From Mnemiopsis leidyi (Eukaryota; Ctenophora; Tentaculata; Lobata; Bolinopsidae), in the NCBI GenBank assembly GCA_000226015.1, contig JH153106.1, positions 5,021 through 37,878 of the forward strand: a stretch of 32,858 nucleotides of DNA. The letters run 5' to 3'. The position numbers were made by a program, and so were the translations under genes. The notes below the pieces were generated by a model that saw only the letters and a program-made list of their open reading frames with translations, searched no databases and was not told where the DNA came from. Shown here one piece after another: positions 18,801-29,800 of the stretch (within the stretch, counting starts at the first letter, position 1; each line of letters opens with the position of its first letter).

Positions 18801-21800
18801 TTGAAGTAGCATGTCTGAGTTCCCGTGTTGTAGGATATAGCCTTGCAAGACTGAGACTTAATGCAATCTCTTACGCAATCTTCTATATTCACGTATACCT
18901 TGTGAAACATGTCTCCACTGTTGAACTTCATGTCTGAATGGCTACATCTGGCTAAAATCTCAGCAGGGCTCATGGGTGGCTTTTTTCCACAGTCAAATTG
19001 GCATTTTCTCAGCTTTTTCTCCAGGGCGAGACACTTCTTTTTCTCTTTGGGTTTCAAATCCGGCATGTCCTCAGCGTTCTCGCAACCTTCCATATTCGAA
19101 TGGAATCCTGCAATTATATCAAGATTGATAGCAGATCCTAATTTAGTCAAATATAAATGCAGTAGCTAAAATTCCAGGTGTTAAGACAGAATGTCAATGT
19201 ACATTTACAAACTCACCACTTAGTTAAACCACTTGTTAAATCTTAGAGAAAAACGCATTGGTTATCAAAGAATGTTATTTGTGGTAGAGAATTTGTCAAA
19301 TTATCTGAGTTAATGATTCATAAGAGCATAAGATAGGCGGACGCCATCGCTGTATTCGGCTGTTCATGGGTCAGTGACACATCTGGCTTAGGCAAATTCG
19401 CTTATACTCAGATAAAATACCTCTTTTCAGACAAGAGTGAAAATTCTCCTCATCGGTTTTCTTGCAGGAGCGTCCACCCTTCTTCTTGCCCTCTGTTGTG
19501 GCTATTAGTAGTCCAATCATCAAGAACAGGACCAAAAATGGTATCTTAGCCATGATTATATTATATCTAGCACAATGTAGCGTTAAGGTTTGGATAAATA
19601 CTGTATCGTGATTCGTGGAGCTACTGTATAGTAGACTCAAATAGGACGTGATTCAAATAGGACGTGACTCAAATAGGACGTGATTCAATTTGATGTCAAC
19701 CAATTTTCGTCGTATGCACTCAACATACTACATACAGCATAAGGGACATGGAAATTTTTCAAATCTTTTACTGATAAATAAAAAATGTCTATGATCAATA
19801 ATAAAATGGCGCCGAACATTCAATTGGTCAAATACCAAGATAAGGTTACTTTCACTTCACACCATTATTGATATGTATTTACTCTAAAAGTTACCCAATT
19901 TTTGATGTGCTATAATTTTCAGAGCCGATGCTGCGAAACTTCTTCAGCACAAGCAAAAGATGCATTTTAACCAATTAATACTGTTCAGTGCCATTATTTT
20001 ATGAACGGCCCAACATTTTTTACGTTTGAGAAAAAAAGCAAAGATAAAATATGAAGTCGCATCCCGAGCGGATAGATGTAGAATGAGCAATCTCCCAACG
20101 GATAAACCCATACTTACTAAGCCCCCTCATAACTCATTTCTAATCGGTTAAGTTAAGAGATAGTTCTACCGGTCGATATATGTTAAAGTTTACGCTGTTC
20201 GACGTAAAAAAATATTTGAGGAACCTTCACCTTTTCCACATTCCACCGATGTCCAAGTCATTTAAACAATTAAACCGCATGAAATATTCAAGACAAAGAA
20301 TTGTCTCATCTATTAACAGTTTTGATCGGCTAGTTGAGACAACCCACTCTGATACAGATATTATTATAAACTGGATAATTAAAACATCGAGTGGGAGGCG
20401 GCTCGTTGACGTGTCGTTAAATCGATTTAACGCCGTAATTTCAGTCGAAAACCTTAACTATTACAACTCGTCGTATGAACAGCAGCGAGTATAATTTGGA
20501 TCGTTGTCAATAAGTGCTAACATTTAAATTGTTTTGAGTTTTTAGATTTACAAAAAAAGATGAGCAAGTAACATAGAAAAAAATGCTGCAAAAGGAAACA
20601 TTTTTTGGTAAATTTCGATAACGACCGACCTTCGGTCAAGATAGCGTGACTGTAATAGAATTTCATTTTATCGTTATCTGATGATTAAGAGGAGGAGAGA
20701 TACCGAAAAGGGGCTTCCCGAATCATGATGTCTCTCCCCCGATTACTCTGCCCCGATTTCTTTCCCCTCGTCACTCGTGTAGATGAGTATTGAGTAAATT
20801 GCCCAGGTCATACAAGTGTGTGTTTGCGGGGTGGTCCTGGTTTCGTACCCCCTAGCAGTGATTCCCACTCCAATTCTCTCCGTGGTTGAGTGCCTCCTGC
20901 TCGCTGTCCCCCCTCTTCTCGCCCTCCTTGAAGGGTTCCAGATCTACCTCCTTGTGACTCGACTATCCAGGTAACTTTCTTCTTGTTACTCGACTATCCA
21001 GGTAACTTTCTTCTTGTTACTCGACTATCCAGGTAACTTTCTTCTTGTTACTCGACTATCCAGGTAACTTTCTTCTTGTTACTCGACTATCCAGGTAATT
21101 CTCTTCTTGTGACTCGACTATCCAGGTAATTTTTTCTTGGTCGCGGCTTATTTTGAAATTCTATGTAGCGACCTTCTAAATCATTTTTATGTTTTGACTT
21201 TTGTTTAGCTAGACTTGAAACAATGATATGGCACAAACGACGACTATTATTGTTGAGCTAGACTTTTAAGTTGTTTGACTCATACCAGCTCACATTGACA
21301 AAGAGCGTCTAGATAAAGCCAATATCCAAATGGGCGCTATAATAAATAAATTTGGAGGTACGGCTCCGGCTCTAAGCTGTAAACTAAGTGTGCAGTTAAG
21401 ATAGTTTTACACAAAATATCGGTGTTTAAATGACTTCTGACCGTATTGAACTTTGAACAATATCGATCTCAGTAAACTATAGGAAAATAGATCAAAATAT
21501 TAAATATAGGCAAAAATCAACTAATCTTTATAACCAATGTAAAAGAAGAAGGAAAATGTATGGTCGGTCAGTCGGGAAAGGATGTCAGTTAAACTACAAG
21601 CAGTGACAACTTTTTTGTTGCTGATCTATTGGTGTGTTTTTGGACTTAACAATACTTTTCAGGACGCTCGCCTCTCACATAGATGACAACGAAGAACTTT
21701 GTAAAGGCGCCATCTTGGCTTTGTCCGCAGCGAGTTTAGCCGTGTCAGCGTACCTCAGTGTTTACTATATTGAACTTCCTCCAGCTTTTAAAGTAAGTTA

Positions 21801-22655
21801 GTCATGAATCTAGCGGGAAATTTGTGATCCCCAATCAAATTTCGCACTAAAGCTAGTTTATCGACTTTTGTCTAACTATTCTTAACATAAAGAATTCTCG
21901 GCTATGATCTTTAAAAGTTTTAAGTGATCTGAGTACTCGTATCTGCATTTTATTTTTAAGTTAAACTGTATGAAGGTAAAAAAAGAATCTATTAATCTAA
22001 TCAAAGTAAACTTATAAAAAACTAAAATAAAAACTGAATCTATCTTTTCCTTGAGTCCTAAACTGACCAATTAAAGTACTAAGTACTAAATATTGCTAAT
22101 CTGACGCCTCGTTTTTGCTCTCAGGTTACCCTCTTCCTCGCAGCGTGTGTGCTCCTCGTTGTAAACATAGCAGTGGAAGAAGGTGTTATCTCTGACGCTT
22201 GTCTGCTCATCCTAGCCAACTACCTCCTCCTAACAACCACCCTCTCCGAGATGTCCCCGAGCGCCCCTCTCCCGCTCTACGCCACTGCCTCCCAAGCACA
22301 GACCATGCTGGGCGCCATTGTCCGTATCCCTCAACTCATTTCGTTTGGAGTGTCCAGCGTGGTCCCCTACGTGAAGCAGCTCCTGTCGCCCCTCCCGCTC
22401 ACCATGCTCGCTCTCCGCGTTATCTCCGTAGCTTCCTTCTCCGACGGACTCTTGAAAGAGGAGAGCTGGGTGCGAGGTCTGGGGAAGTTTCTGATAGTTA
22501 CCCTGTACACTTCCTACGTGTTGACAGCCTCCCAACACAGCCACAATCTCGTCTTATTTGGGGGTTTCTGTAGGGGTTGTGAAGCCGTTATCCTGCTGGG
22601 GTGCTATGGGAGATATCTCTTCGGGTATACTGACCTGGATGAGTCATTTTCTTGA
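15860..22655 (+). CDS. Multi-pass membrane protein, possibly TMEM82-related
   Basis: Five exons were read: 15860-16196, 16287-16528, 20807-20970, 21663-21792 and 22125-22655. Phases 1,0,2,0 match and give 467 residues. The protein is strongly hydrophobic with perhaps eight to ten membrane segments, two in exon 1, two in exon 2, and the rest in exons 3-5. The C-terminal half shows a pattern loosely like vertebrate TMEM82: an EEG turn, then LPLYATASQAQTMLGAIV against its LYELHSSQRYCGVCLG region, then a following helix pair. That is a recalled resemblance, not a search. The protein is longer than TMEM82 (~340 residues), so exon 1 may be lineage-specific or belong to another transcript. Intron 2 (4.3 kb) holds the antisense PAN-domain gene. 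The exon 3 donor is the first of six tandem copies. Confidence 0.72.
16529..17047. other. Intron 2 of the membrane-protein gene, downstream of the PAN gene
   Basis: No coding feature on either strand. It lies between the exon 2 donor (16529) and the stop codon of the antisense PAN gene (17048). No obvious minus-strand AATAAA for the PAN gene was found. Confidence 0.4.
17048..19553 (-). CDS. Secreted protein with eight PAN/apple-like domains
   Basis: Two exons: 19553-19421 and 19107-17048, joined in phase 1, give 730 residues. Exon 1 encodes a clear signal peptide (MAKIPFLVLFLMIGLLIATT, residues 1-20) and a Lys/Cys-rich stretch. Exon 2 begins with a short cysteine region (about 52-98), followed by eight tandem units of about 79 residues to the end. 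Each has the pattern C-x-R-x-G-I-x-F-x-G-A-D, E-C-V-K-H-C-R-D-T-E-x-C-K-A, C-Y-L-K-S, G-G-S-x-G-P and S-M-N-M-E-C-D. This is the cysteine layout of PAN/apple modules, which bind proteins or carbohydrates in secreted and adhesive proteins. There is no membrane anchor. All eight units are in one exon, suggesting growth by tandem duplication. The gene lies wholly in an intron of the opposite-strand membrane-protein gene. The specific ligand is unknown. Confidence 0.88.
19634..19690. repeat. 16-bp triplet repeat upstream of the PAN gene
   Basis: CAAATAGGACGTGATT occurs three times with one substitution (about 19637-19684), starting about 85 bp upstream of the PAN gene start codon. Each unit contains ACGTGA, a half CRE/E-box-like core, so it could be a small cis-element cluster of the minus-strand gene. 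This is inference only. Confidence 0.5.
20180..20494 (+). CDS. Unrecognised 104-codon ORF, doubtful
   Basis: An uninterrupted plus-strand frame in intron 2 of the membrane-protein gene, starting with ATG. The product is basic, without signal peptide, membrane segment or known motif. Composition is more protein-like than most chance frames here (balanced charged residues, few low-complexity runs), but there is no family resemblance. It may be chance or an old transposon piece. Confidence 0.2.
   Translation: MLKFTLFDVKKYLRNLHLFHIPPMSKSFKQLNRMKYSRQRIVSSINSFDRLVETTHSDTDIIINWIIKTSSGRRLVDVSLNRFNAVISVENLNYYNSSYEQQRV
20957..21139 (+). repeat. 31-bp tandem repeat, 6 copies, containing the splice donor of an exon
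   Basis: The unit ACTCGACTATCCAGGTAACT plus TTCTTCTTGTT is repeated so that the donor GT falls at 20971, 21002, 21033, 21064, 21095 and 21126. The first is the real end of exon 3 by reading frame. Any later donor would include the in-frame TAA of the first GTAACT, so only the first gives the full protein. The last two copies have diverged slightly (GTAATT). Confidence 0.9.
21140..21662. other. Intron 3 remainder of the membrane-protein gene
   Basis: AT-rich, ending in the acceptor TTTTCAG at 21656-21662. Nothing else seen. Confidence 0.4.
21793..22124. other. Intron 4 of the membrane-protein gene
   Basis: GTAAGT donor at 21793 and TTGCTCTCAG acceptor ending at 22124. The short minus-strand frame inside has no coding character. 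Confidence 0.5.
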
Positions 22656-23189
22656 AGTTTTACTTAATCTAATTAATCTAGGAATAATTAATAATCCAGG
22701 AAGTAGTATAGATTTCCAGTCCAACAATTCCAATAATATTAATATTAAACTTGAAAATCGACTTTGTGTCTACACCAACCTTAGCCAATTACCACTGGTA
22801 TCTTTATTTGATTATTATTATTATTATCTATAATTATCTATAATTATCTATAATTAAATTTTAACTAAATTATTTATAATTAAATGTTGCTCTTTACATT
22901 AAACATTTTACCAGTTTGGCAATATTGTAATACTATTTTGCGTTTTTTAACTTTCAATCTAATTAATAAATTGTTAATTTCGTTCAGTGGGATTTGAACT
23001 TTAACCTTTTATTAATATTGCCCAAAAATTTCAAAAACAAATCGATAATCAAAGGGGATTGTAACATTATCATTCTGTGCACTTAAGCCGTTTTTTATTC
23101 TGCGCTCCAAAATATATCAAAACCTACAATATTAATCCAATGTGAATAACAAATGCTGTAGAATGAACAGATGAGCAAGTAGTATCTAC
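22656..23189. other. 3' flank of the membrane-protein gene, AT-rich
   Basis: Contains an ATT microsatellite followed by TATAATTATC repeats at about 22810-22860 and several ATTAAA hexamers that could act as polyadenylation signals. No gene is supported. Confidence 0.4.
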
Positions 23190-23351
23190 ATGGAAGTTTC
23201 TCGAAACTTGGAGTGTCCTAAGTGCCCCTATTCAACCCAAGATATGCACGACTTGAAGCAACATCTTAAAGTCCATGCTGCTAATTTAGAGGAACTGTAT
23301 GAACTCATTGATTTAACTTTGGTGACCCTGGGTATTCATATTCGCCTGTAG
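23190..23351 (+). CDS. Small ORF with a single C2H2 zinc finger
   Basis: An ATG-started frame of 53 codons plus stop. Residues 9-27 form one classical C2H2 finger: C-x2-C, a 12-residue spacer with the hydrophobic Leu, then H-x4-H (CPKCPYSTQDMHDLKQHLKVH). A helix-like acidic segment NLEELYELIDL follows. It could be a tiny gene, a terminal exon of an unseen transcript, or a fragment of a zinc-finger gene or transposon. No upstream exon with a clear acceptor was found. It sits between the membrane-protein gene and LCMT1, on the same strand. Confidence 0.45.
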   Translation: MEVSRNLECPKCPYSTQDMHDLKQHLKVHAANLEELYELIDLTLVTLGIHIRL

Positions 23352-23834
23352 ACGTTGTTTTTAATTAATTTTCATTATTTCGCTTCTCGGTGGTTCATAG
23401 TTCTTTTTAACAAATAACCTATATTTAGAAAAACAACCAAGAAATGGCTAACAATTTTAAGCTTGAATATGATTCACAGTTTTTTCATTCTTGATACTGA
23501 AGTGTCTTTTTAATTTAGAAATTTATTTGTTAGGATTCGCCTTGATTTCTTTGTATACCTGTTTTTTTAAATCCCTGACCCTGAAGTGGGATCTATTTTT
23601 AGATATGTGCAAAGTTATCAGTTAATGATACATTTGGATGCTAAAAGAATTTCTCGATATTATGCATCCATAAGTATTAAGTTATGATAAGGCATGTTAG
23701 ACAAGGAATCAAAGCTAAGGGGTTCTGCGTCCGTGCAGTCCAATCTTGACATTACATGAAGAGCTATAACGATACGTGTAATGTAGCTACTAGCTATTTA
23801 CCGACTATCATATAGGAATGCTATGTAGCTAGAA
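23352..23834. other. Intergenic upstream of LCMT1
   Basis: AT-rich; the LCMT1 promoter presumably lies here. No motif is strong enough to call. Confidence 0.4.
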
Positions 23835-26800
23835 ATGACAGACGAGGGTGTTCGGACGACAAACAACGACGCTTCTCACTGCAAGAGGTGGTGTGTGGAG
23901 AAGGGGTATTTTAAGGACGACTTTCTGAGGCACTTTGTACACAGCACAGCCGCCAAAGCACCGGAAATCAGTCGTGGATATTATGTCAGGTAATGCTAGG
24001 ATACTATGCAAGGTAATGCGAGGTTGCTAATACTATGCCAAGTAGTAGTACTGCTAGGTTACTGTGGCAATGCTAGGTTACCATGCCAGAAAATAAAATG
24101 TTCCTTTGGCAACGCTAGTTAACTTTGGTAGGGCTAATTCACCTAGTTGTTATTTTCAAGAAATTAAATACATGAACCTGCATCTTAGCATCCATTTGCC
24201 AACCATTTAAATGCCATTATTTTGATGCATTTTTGATGGTTTATTTCCATTTTTTCCCTTAATTCATGTTAAATTTTTTTTCTAAATAATTGTCAAGCAC
24301 TTTAACTATTGACGAAACAGAACTGGCGACAAAACATTAACTGATTGCTCTGCACTCCAGGGTGCAGAGTGTCCGACAGGCTGTACGAAGTTTTCTGAAG
24401 GAGAACCAGTGTAAATGTCAGATTGTGAATATGGGGGCGGGTTCTGACACCCTGTTTTGGAACTTGACTCAGGAGGGACTTCAACCTTTGGCTTTTATCG
24501 AGCTGGATTTTCCGCAGGTTGTCGCATCAGGATATTTTTTGACTGTTCCTGAACTAACAGCCACGGCAATGTTTCTTATTCTCGTTCGACAAAAACATAT
24601 ACTGAATAGTAATTCATGTATATAAAAGCTCTATTTAATTATCACAACATTTAGGTGTGAATAAATCTCAATTTGTTGATAAGACCGAGTGATAACTCTC
24701 GGTTTTAATTTTTATTATGTTTCATTTTGCCGTATTCCAATTTGCCACACTCTTCCTGTTCGCTGATTACTGAATTTATGATTCATCACGTTTGTTGTGT
24801 TAATACATCCATATCTCAATTCAACTCTCTGTTCCCTTAAAACTCCAACCCGTCTCCCAGATAGTGATGAAGAAAATAAGGACGATCTCGAGTAAGAGCG
24901 AGCTGAACTCGGTGCTGTCACGTGACGGCGGGGAGTGTGACGTCACCAAGGTTACTTTACACTCCTCTCGATATCATCTCCTCTCGGTCGACTTGCGAGG
25001 TTTGCAAATTGTCCTTGAAACTTGTTTAGAATTAGATGTTTAAAGTTGTTTCTGAAGAGTTTCTTTGTCTGCTGCTTGTCGGCTCTCAGACCAGGTAATT
25101 TTGCCGGCTCTTGAATGGTTCTTCAGTGGTGATAGCTGTTCAATTCATTGGCCTGTCATTGTTATTATAAGTCGTTAACTATGAAGTGCTAGCAATAATG
25201 GAACTGATGGTTCACTTTACTTATTCCATTCTCAGTCAAATGTTCACAAGTTCTAATCTCAAACAAAACTGCGGTAAACAACGCGGTAAACTCATGGTCC
25301 CTCTAAAGTTCGAAACTTTTATTTTCAGACAAAGCCGCGGTAAACAAAGCGGTAAACACCTGCCCCCTGGACACCTCCCTGCCTACTCTGGTTTTGGCGG
25401 AATGTGTTTTGTGTTACATGTCTCCAGCTTCCTCCGCAGAACTTCTCTACTGGACCTCTGGAACTTTCCCCAACTCTGTCTTCCTCAACTATGAACCGTG
25501 TCACATGACAGACAGGTGCTGTTTATCCTTTGTTTGTGCTGCTGTCTTTTTTACTGTTTGTTCTATCGACTGTTCTACTGTTAGTTCTACCGACTGTTCT
25601 ACTGTTAGTTCTACCGTCTGTTTGTGCTGCTGTCTTTTTTACTGTTTGTTCTATCGACTGTTCTACTGTTTGTTTAACCGTCAGTTCTACTGTTTGTTTT
25701 ACTGTCAGTTCTACTGTTTGTTTAACCGTCAGTTCTACTGTTTGTTTTACTGTCAGTTCTACTGTTTGTTTTACTGTCAGTTCTACTGTTTGTTTTACCG
25801 TCTGTTCTACTGTTTGTTCTACCGACAATTCTACTGTTTGACAACTTTTTAAGGGGGGGGGGGGGGGAGCAACTCATAAAAACTCACTAGGGACCCTCAA
25901 ATTCCCAAAATAGATACATAGAGTTTTTTAGAGTTTTTTAGAGTTTTTTAGAGTTTTTTAGAGTTTTTTAGAGTTTCTTAGAGCTATGGTCCGGCGACAT
26001 GAATTTCATTTTTAGACTTTTCGTTTAAGTGTCCCAATTTGCTCATAGAAATATTCTTAGAATAATTGTTGGTAAACACATGGTAGCATGCGTTGTACTC
26101 AAAACAATTTTTGCACAATTCAACTGAAAAAGTTTTAAGATAAGATTTGAATCAAAAAAGTCAATGTTGACCTTCCTGAAAATAAGAATGTCGCAATTTT
26201 ATGATAAAATACTTCTGATATGCATTTAGTGGTAAACGCAAAGTACTACGCGATAGATTCAAGAAAAAAGCACGTGTGTTGGTCATTAGGTGTATCTTTT
26301 ACGTATTAATCTTGATTTTAGAGATAAATGCATTTGGACGCTATTTCAAAATAGTGTTGCAGCGATACGGCGAAAATTTGTTGAATTATCTCAAATATTT
26401 TGTTTTTTAAAAATATCACGAATTTGAGTCTTTGATCTTATCGTCAAGTACGGTTAAACACAGTCGTTAATGTTAGCATGTAATCTTCTGTGGGTTTCTG
26501 AAGTTTAGGGTAACCTGGAAATATTATACGGGAATCCCGCTATTGCTTAATGACATTCACTGCAACTTCACTTCATCTCTAATCAACACTCTCCTCAAAA
26601 GTGTCTACTTTTGGCTTTGTGGGTGAGAGTTGAGGATATTATACTCCGGCCCGGGATTCTATCATTTCCCACTGACCTCCCTCCGCTATGTTCGTTCTTT
26701 ATGCTACAGCTGCTTTCCTCAGTGCTGTTTTCGCTGATGAAAGTCGGTACAATGCCCTCCGATTTGGAGGATCGTTAGACGACTTCATATCTTTCCAATT

Positions 26801-29800
26801 TGATATGTCTCCGTTCAGCGAGTCTGTGACACTTTGTACTTGGATAAAGAGACTATCCACCGCTTCCTCATACCCCGTTGTGTTTGAATACCATACAGGC
26901 GGCACACACGATATATTAATAAGTTCAGATGGTAGGTACAATCGTGTGGTACGTGACAGTGGTTTGGATAGTTTGCAGAGCAAGTTTACTCATCCCATTG
27001 AAAGTTGGTTCCATTACTGCCTAAGTTGGTCACGTGCATCTAGAACGATTAGGTTGTATCTCGACGGCCATCTTATTGGGAGTGATCAAACTGACTCTGG
27101 AAGAACGTTGACTATGGGAGATACATTGTGGTTCAATAGGTTAAGTTATGGACGTCATCAAAATTATGTATTTGGAGGTGAAATTTTCCAGTTTAACATG
27201 TACTCTGATGTACTGAGTGCTAGTTCAATCAGGAGAATAGCAGAAGGAGGGTTGTGTTATGACCTCAGTGAGTTTGATGAAATTAAGGCTCTTTCTTGGG
27301 AGAATATTTTCGCTAAATCTAGAACTGGGGAAGTGAGAGACATCTTGGTTTGTGGGTGGATAAAAGCGTTGTATGTAAAACTAAGCGCATCGGAAGCGAC
27401 TTTGGCGAAAGCATTGAAAAGGCTCAACGTGACTGAAGGACATCTTAGAGAGGCAGAGGAAAAATTGCAAGTGATGAGTTCCGAATTGAATGCTACTAAA
27501 TTACAGTTGTTAGAGGTCAAGGAAGACCTTAATGCAACCGAGTCCGAACTAGATGCGGTGGAGGGTGATCTAGAACGGACGGAAGGAGTGTTGCAGACTG
27601 AAAGAGCGCTGCACAACAGGACGGAAGGAGTGTTGCAGACTGAAAGAGCGCTGCACAACAGGACGAAAGGACTGTTGCAGACTGAAAGAGCGCTGCACAA
27701 CAGGACGGAAGGACTGTTGCAGACTGAAAGAGCGCTGCACAACAGGACGAAAGAGCAGCTGGAAACGTGCTCGACTTCCCTGGCAGCTTCAGATAAGAGG
27801 ATGAAGGAGACTCGGACCTTACAAAACATTACAAAATGGGATCTGCTATATACAGCACCCTACTTTAACCAGGTCTTTACTGAGGATCACTTGGAAGAAC
27901 TGTCCTCCAGTTGGGATGTGTTGCGTAAGTGTTCTTTGCACTTTCTTTGAATCGCAAATTACCGTCAGTCCCTTTTTCTATTTAAACATTGCGTCAGATT
28001 TTGCTTTTGACATAAACCTCTTGACAATTCTATTATTTAGGCAGATTTGTAGGCCTCAATATGACAGAAGGAGTGGTGGAGCATTTTCGACGATTTCACC
28101 GAGAACCAGACTGTGACTCATTCGCGCAACCTTCTGCGGAAATGCTGTGTAAGTGTTAATTTAAGTAAGACGTGAATGGAGAGTATTGCAGTGTTTAACT
28201 CAGTCAATTGTTTTTAACTTTTATGATTCGCATCAAAAGCTTTAAGTTCAACAGTGTTTTTGTTATCCTCTTCTTGACTCGAGTGAAAGACAAAGCAAAG
28301 GATTTAATGAAAATTCATCCATTATTTCCACTGATAGTCAATCTAGAAAATTCATGGCCGGTAGCTCAATTGGTAGAGCACTCATCCAAATAATGCAGAG
28401 GTTGTCGGATCATACCCGACTCGGCACGGTGGTCGGTGCCGGTCCATGAATTTTCTAAATTGACTATGAGTGGAAATCGTGTCAATTCAAATATCTCCTC
28501 TGTACACATCATGTAGCTTGGTTGATCCTTCGGCCCACCCACAACATAACACACCCGTTACAAACCAGTGCACACCTCTGGGAGACGAGCTTGCTCGAAA
28601 TGAAGATAAAAACTAAAAGGTCCCCTCCCCCAGGAAACCACATTCATAGTGTTGAAATAGTATTTTAATACTCTCAATACATCTTTTATTAATTATACAC
28701 ATAATTTGAGTCTCCTGATGACGGCGTAGTAATATATCGATGAATTTCCACTTAATCCTTTGTCTTTTACTCGAGTCAAGAAGATAATAACAAAAACACT
28801 GTTGTACTCGATCAATTATCAACTAGGTTACTCATACTGTGTACACAATGTGTTTCTCTATTTATGTTCGTTTAGATTCATCTGTCACCGTTGTTATTCC
28901 AACCAGACAACTTTTTCAGTTGACTTTTTGGATGTTGATTTGTCAGTGGGATTAATCAAGCACTTCCAAGAAACACACGTGGAATCACCGTGCGAGGAAG
29001 ATACCTACAGTTGAAGATGACTGCCTGAGGAAAGGCCTTATTGTAATTTTTTTACAAACATAACCCCCTTAAAGTTTACTCTAAAAGTTTAACACCTAAA
29101 GCGTGCAATAAAAATATATCAAGACAACTGGCGGCAGAATCATTGGGGAGGATTCGGGAATTTTTAAAATGTTTAAACCTCATGGCTTGATATTGATTAG
29201 TCATGCCCCCATTTTCGGTGATGAAATGCTCTTACGTGTTCCACTCAAGTCTCAGCAAAGTCTTAGATTGTTCACTAAAAACAAAGTAAATACATATGGA
29301 GGAAAAGATTTGAAATTTCCGACTCTTTCCCAAGAATCCTGACGTCCATTGTATTTGCTCGTTTAATAAAACAACCTGAATTAAAGACTTGATAGGTAAC
29401 TTGAACTCTAAATAATTAAATACTCGATTATCGGTTAGATCACCGGGGGTGATTTCGAAAAGTTTTGCTTGAAATTAAGTTATAAGTAATCTGATTCGAA
29501 TTAAAAGTTATCTGAAGATGACTTTTCGATATGTCATTCTTTTAAGATGATAAATGTGAATTATTTTTGTACAAATTCTTGTAAAACTAAATGCTTTAAT
29601 GTTATGATTTTGTTCCAAGATAAGTGTTTTCTTCGAATGATAAATTTAAAAACTAAAACGGTTTTTTCTAATTTAATTCAAAAAGTAGCTAATGTTTAAG
29701 TGAATGTTTACGGCAAACCTATTGCCTAGAGTATAGTGTAGGCTCAGGAGCCTCTCTTGTTTAGAAAATTCTAATGCCGTATACTTGGTATTTTGCCTGA

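Larger units (their letters stand above)
28236..28806. mobile_element. Palindromic MITE (family X, copy A), interrupted by a tRNA-like insert
   Basis: The left arm GTTCAACAGTGTTTTTGTTA and TTGACTCGAGTGAAAGACAAAG (about 28246-28310) returns inverted at the right end (CTTTGTCTTTTACTCGAGTCAAG... to about 28804). It lies in intron 2 of the nested pentraxin-like gene. The left arm stops at about 28322, where a second inverted-repeat unit begins. No coding capacity. Confidence 0.75.

Noticed and set aside
22199..22573. Proline/histidine-rich frame and its minus-strand counterpart
   Set aside because: Both are alternate frames of the last exon of the membrane-protein gene, whose frame is fixed by splice phase.
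25394..25852. Long open frames on both strands over LCMT1 exon 4 and its intron (cysteine- or valine-rich repeats)
   Set aside because: They arise from the pyrimidine-rich minisatellite, which lacks stops in several frames at once. Only the part up to 25515 belongs to a real exon.
27257..27829. 190-codon minus-strand frame
   Set aside because: It is a shadow of the pentraxin-like coding exon, with the repeat seen from the other strand.
28355..28425. Functional tRNA gene
   Set aside because: The T-loop lacks the TTC start, the anticodon arm has an extra base and an abnormal loop, and the acceptor stem is incomplete. It is better read as a tRNA-derived repeat.
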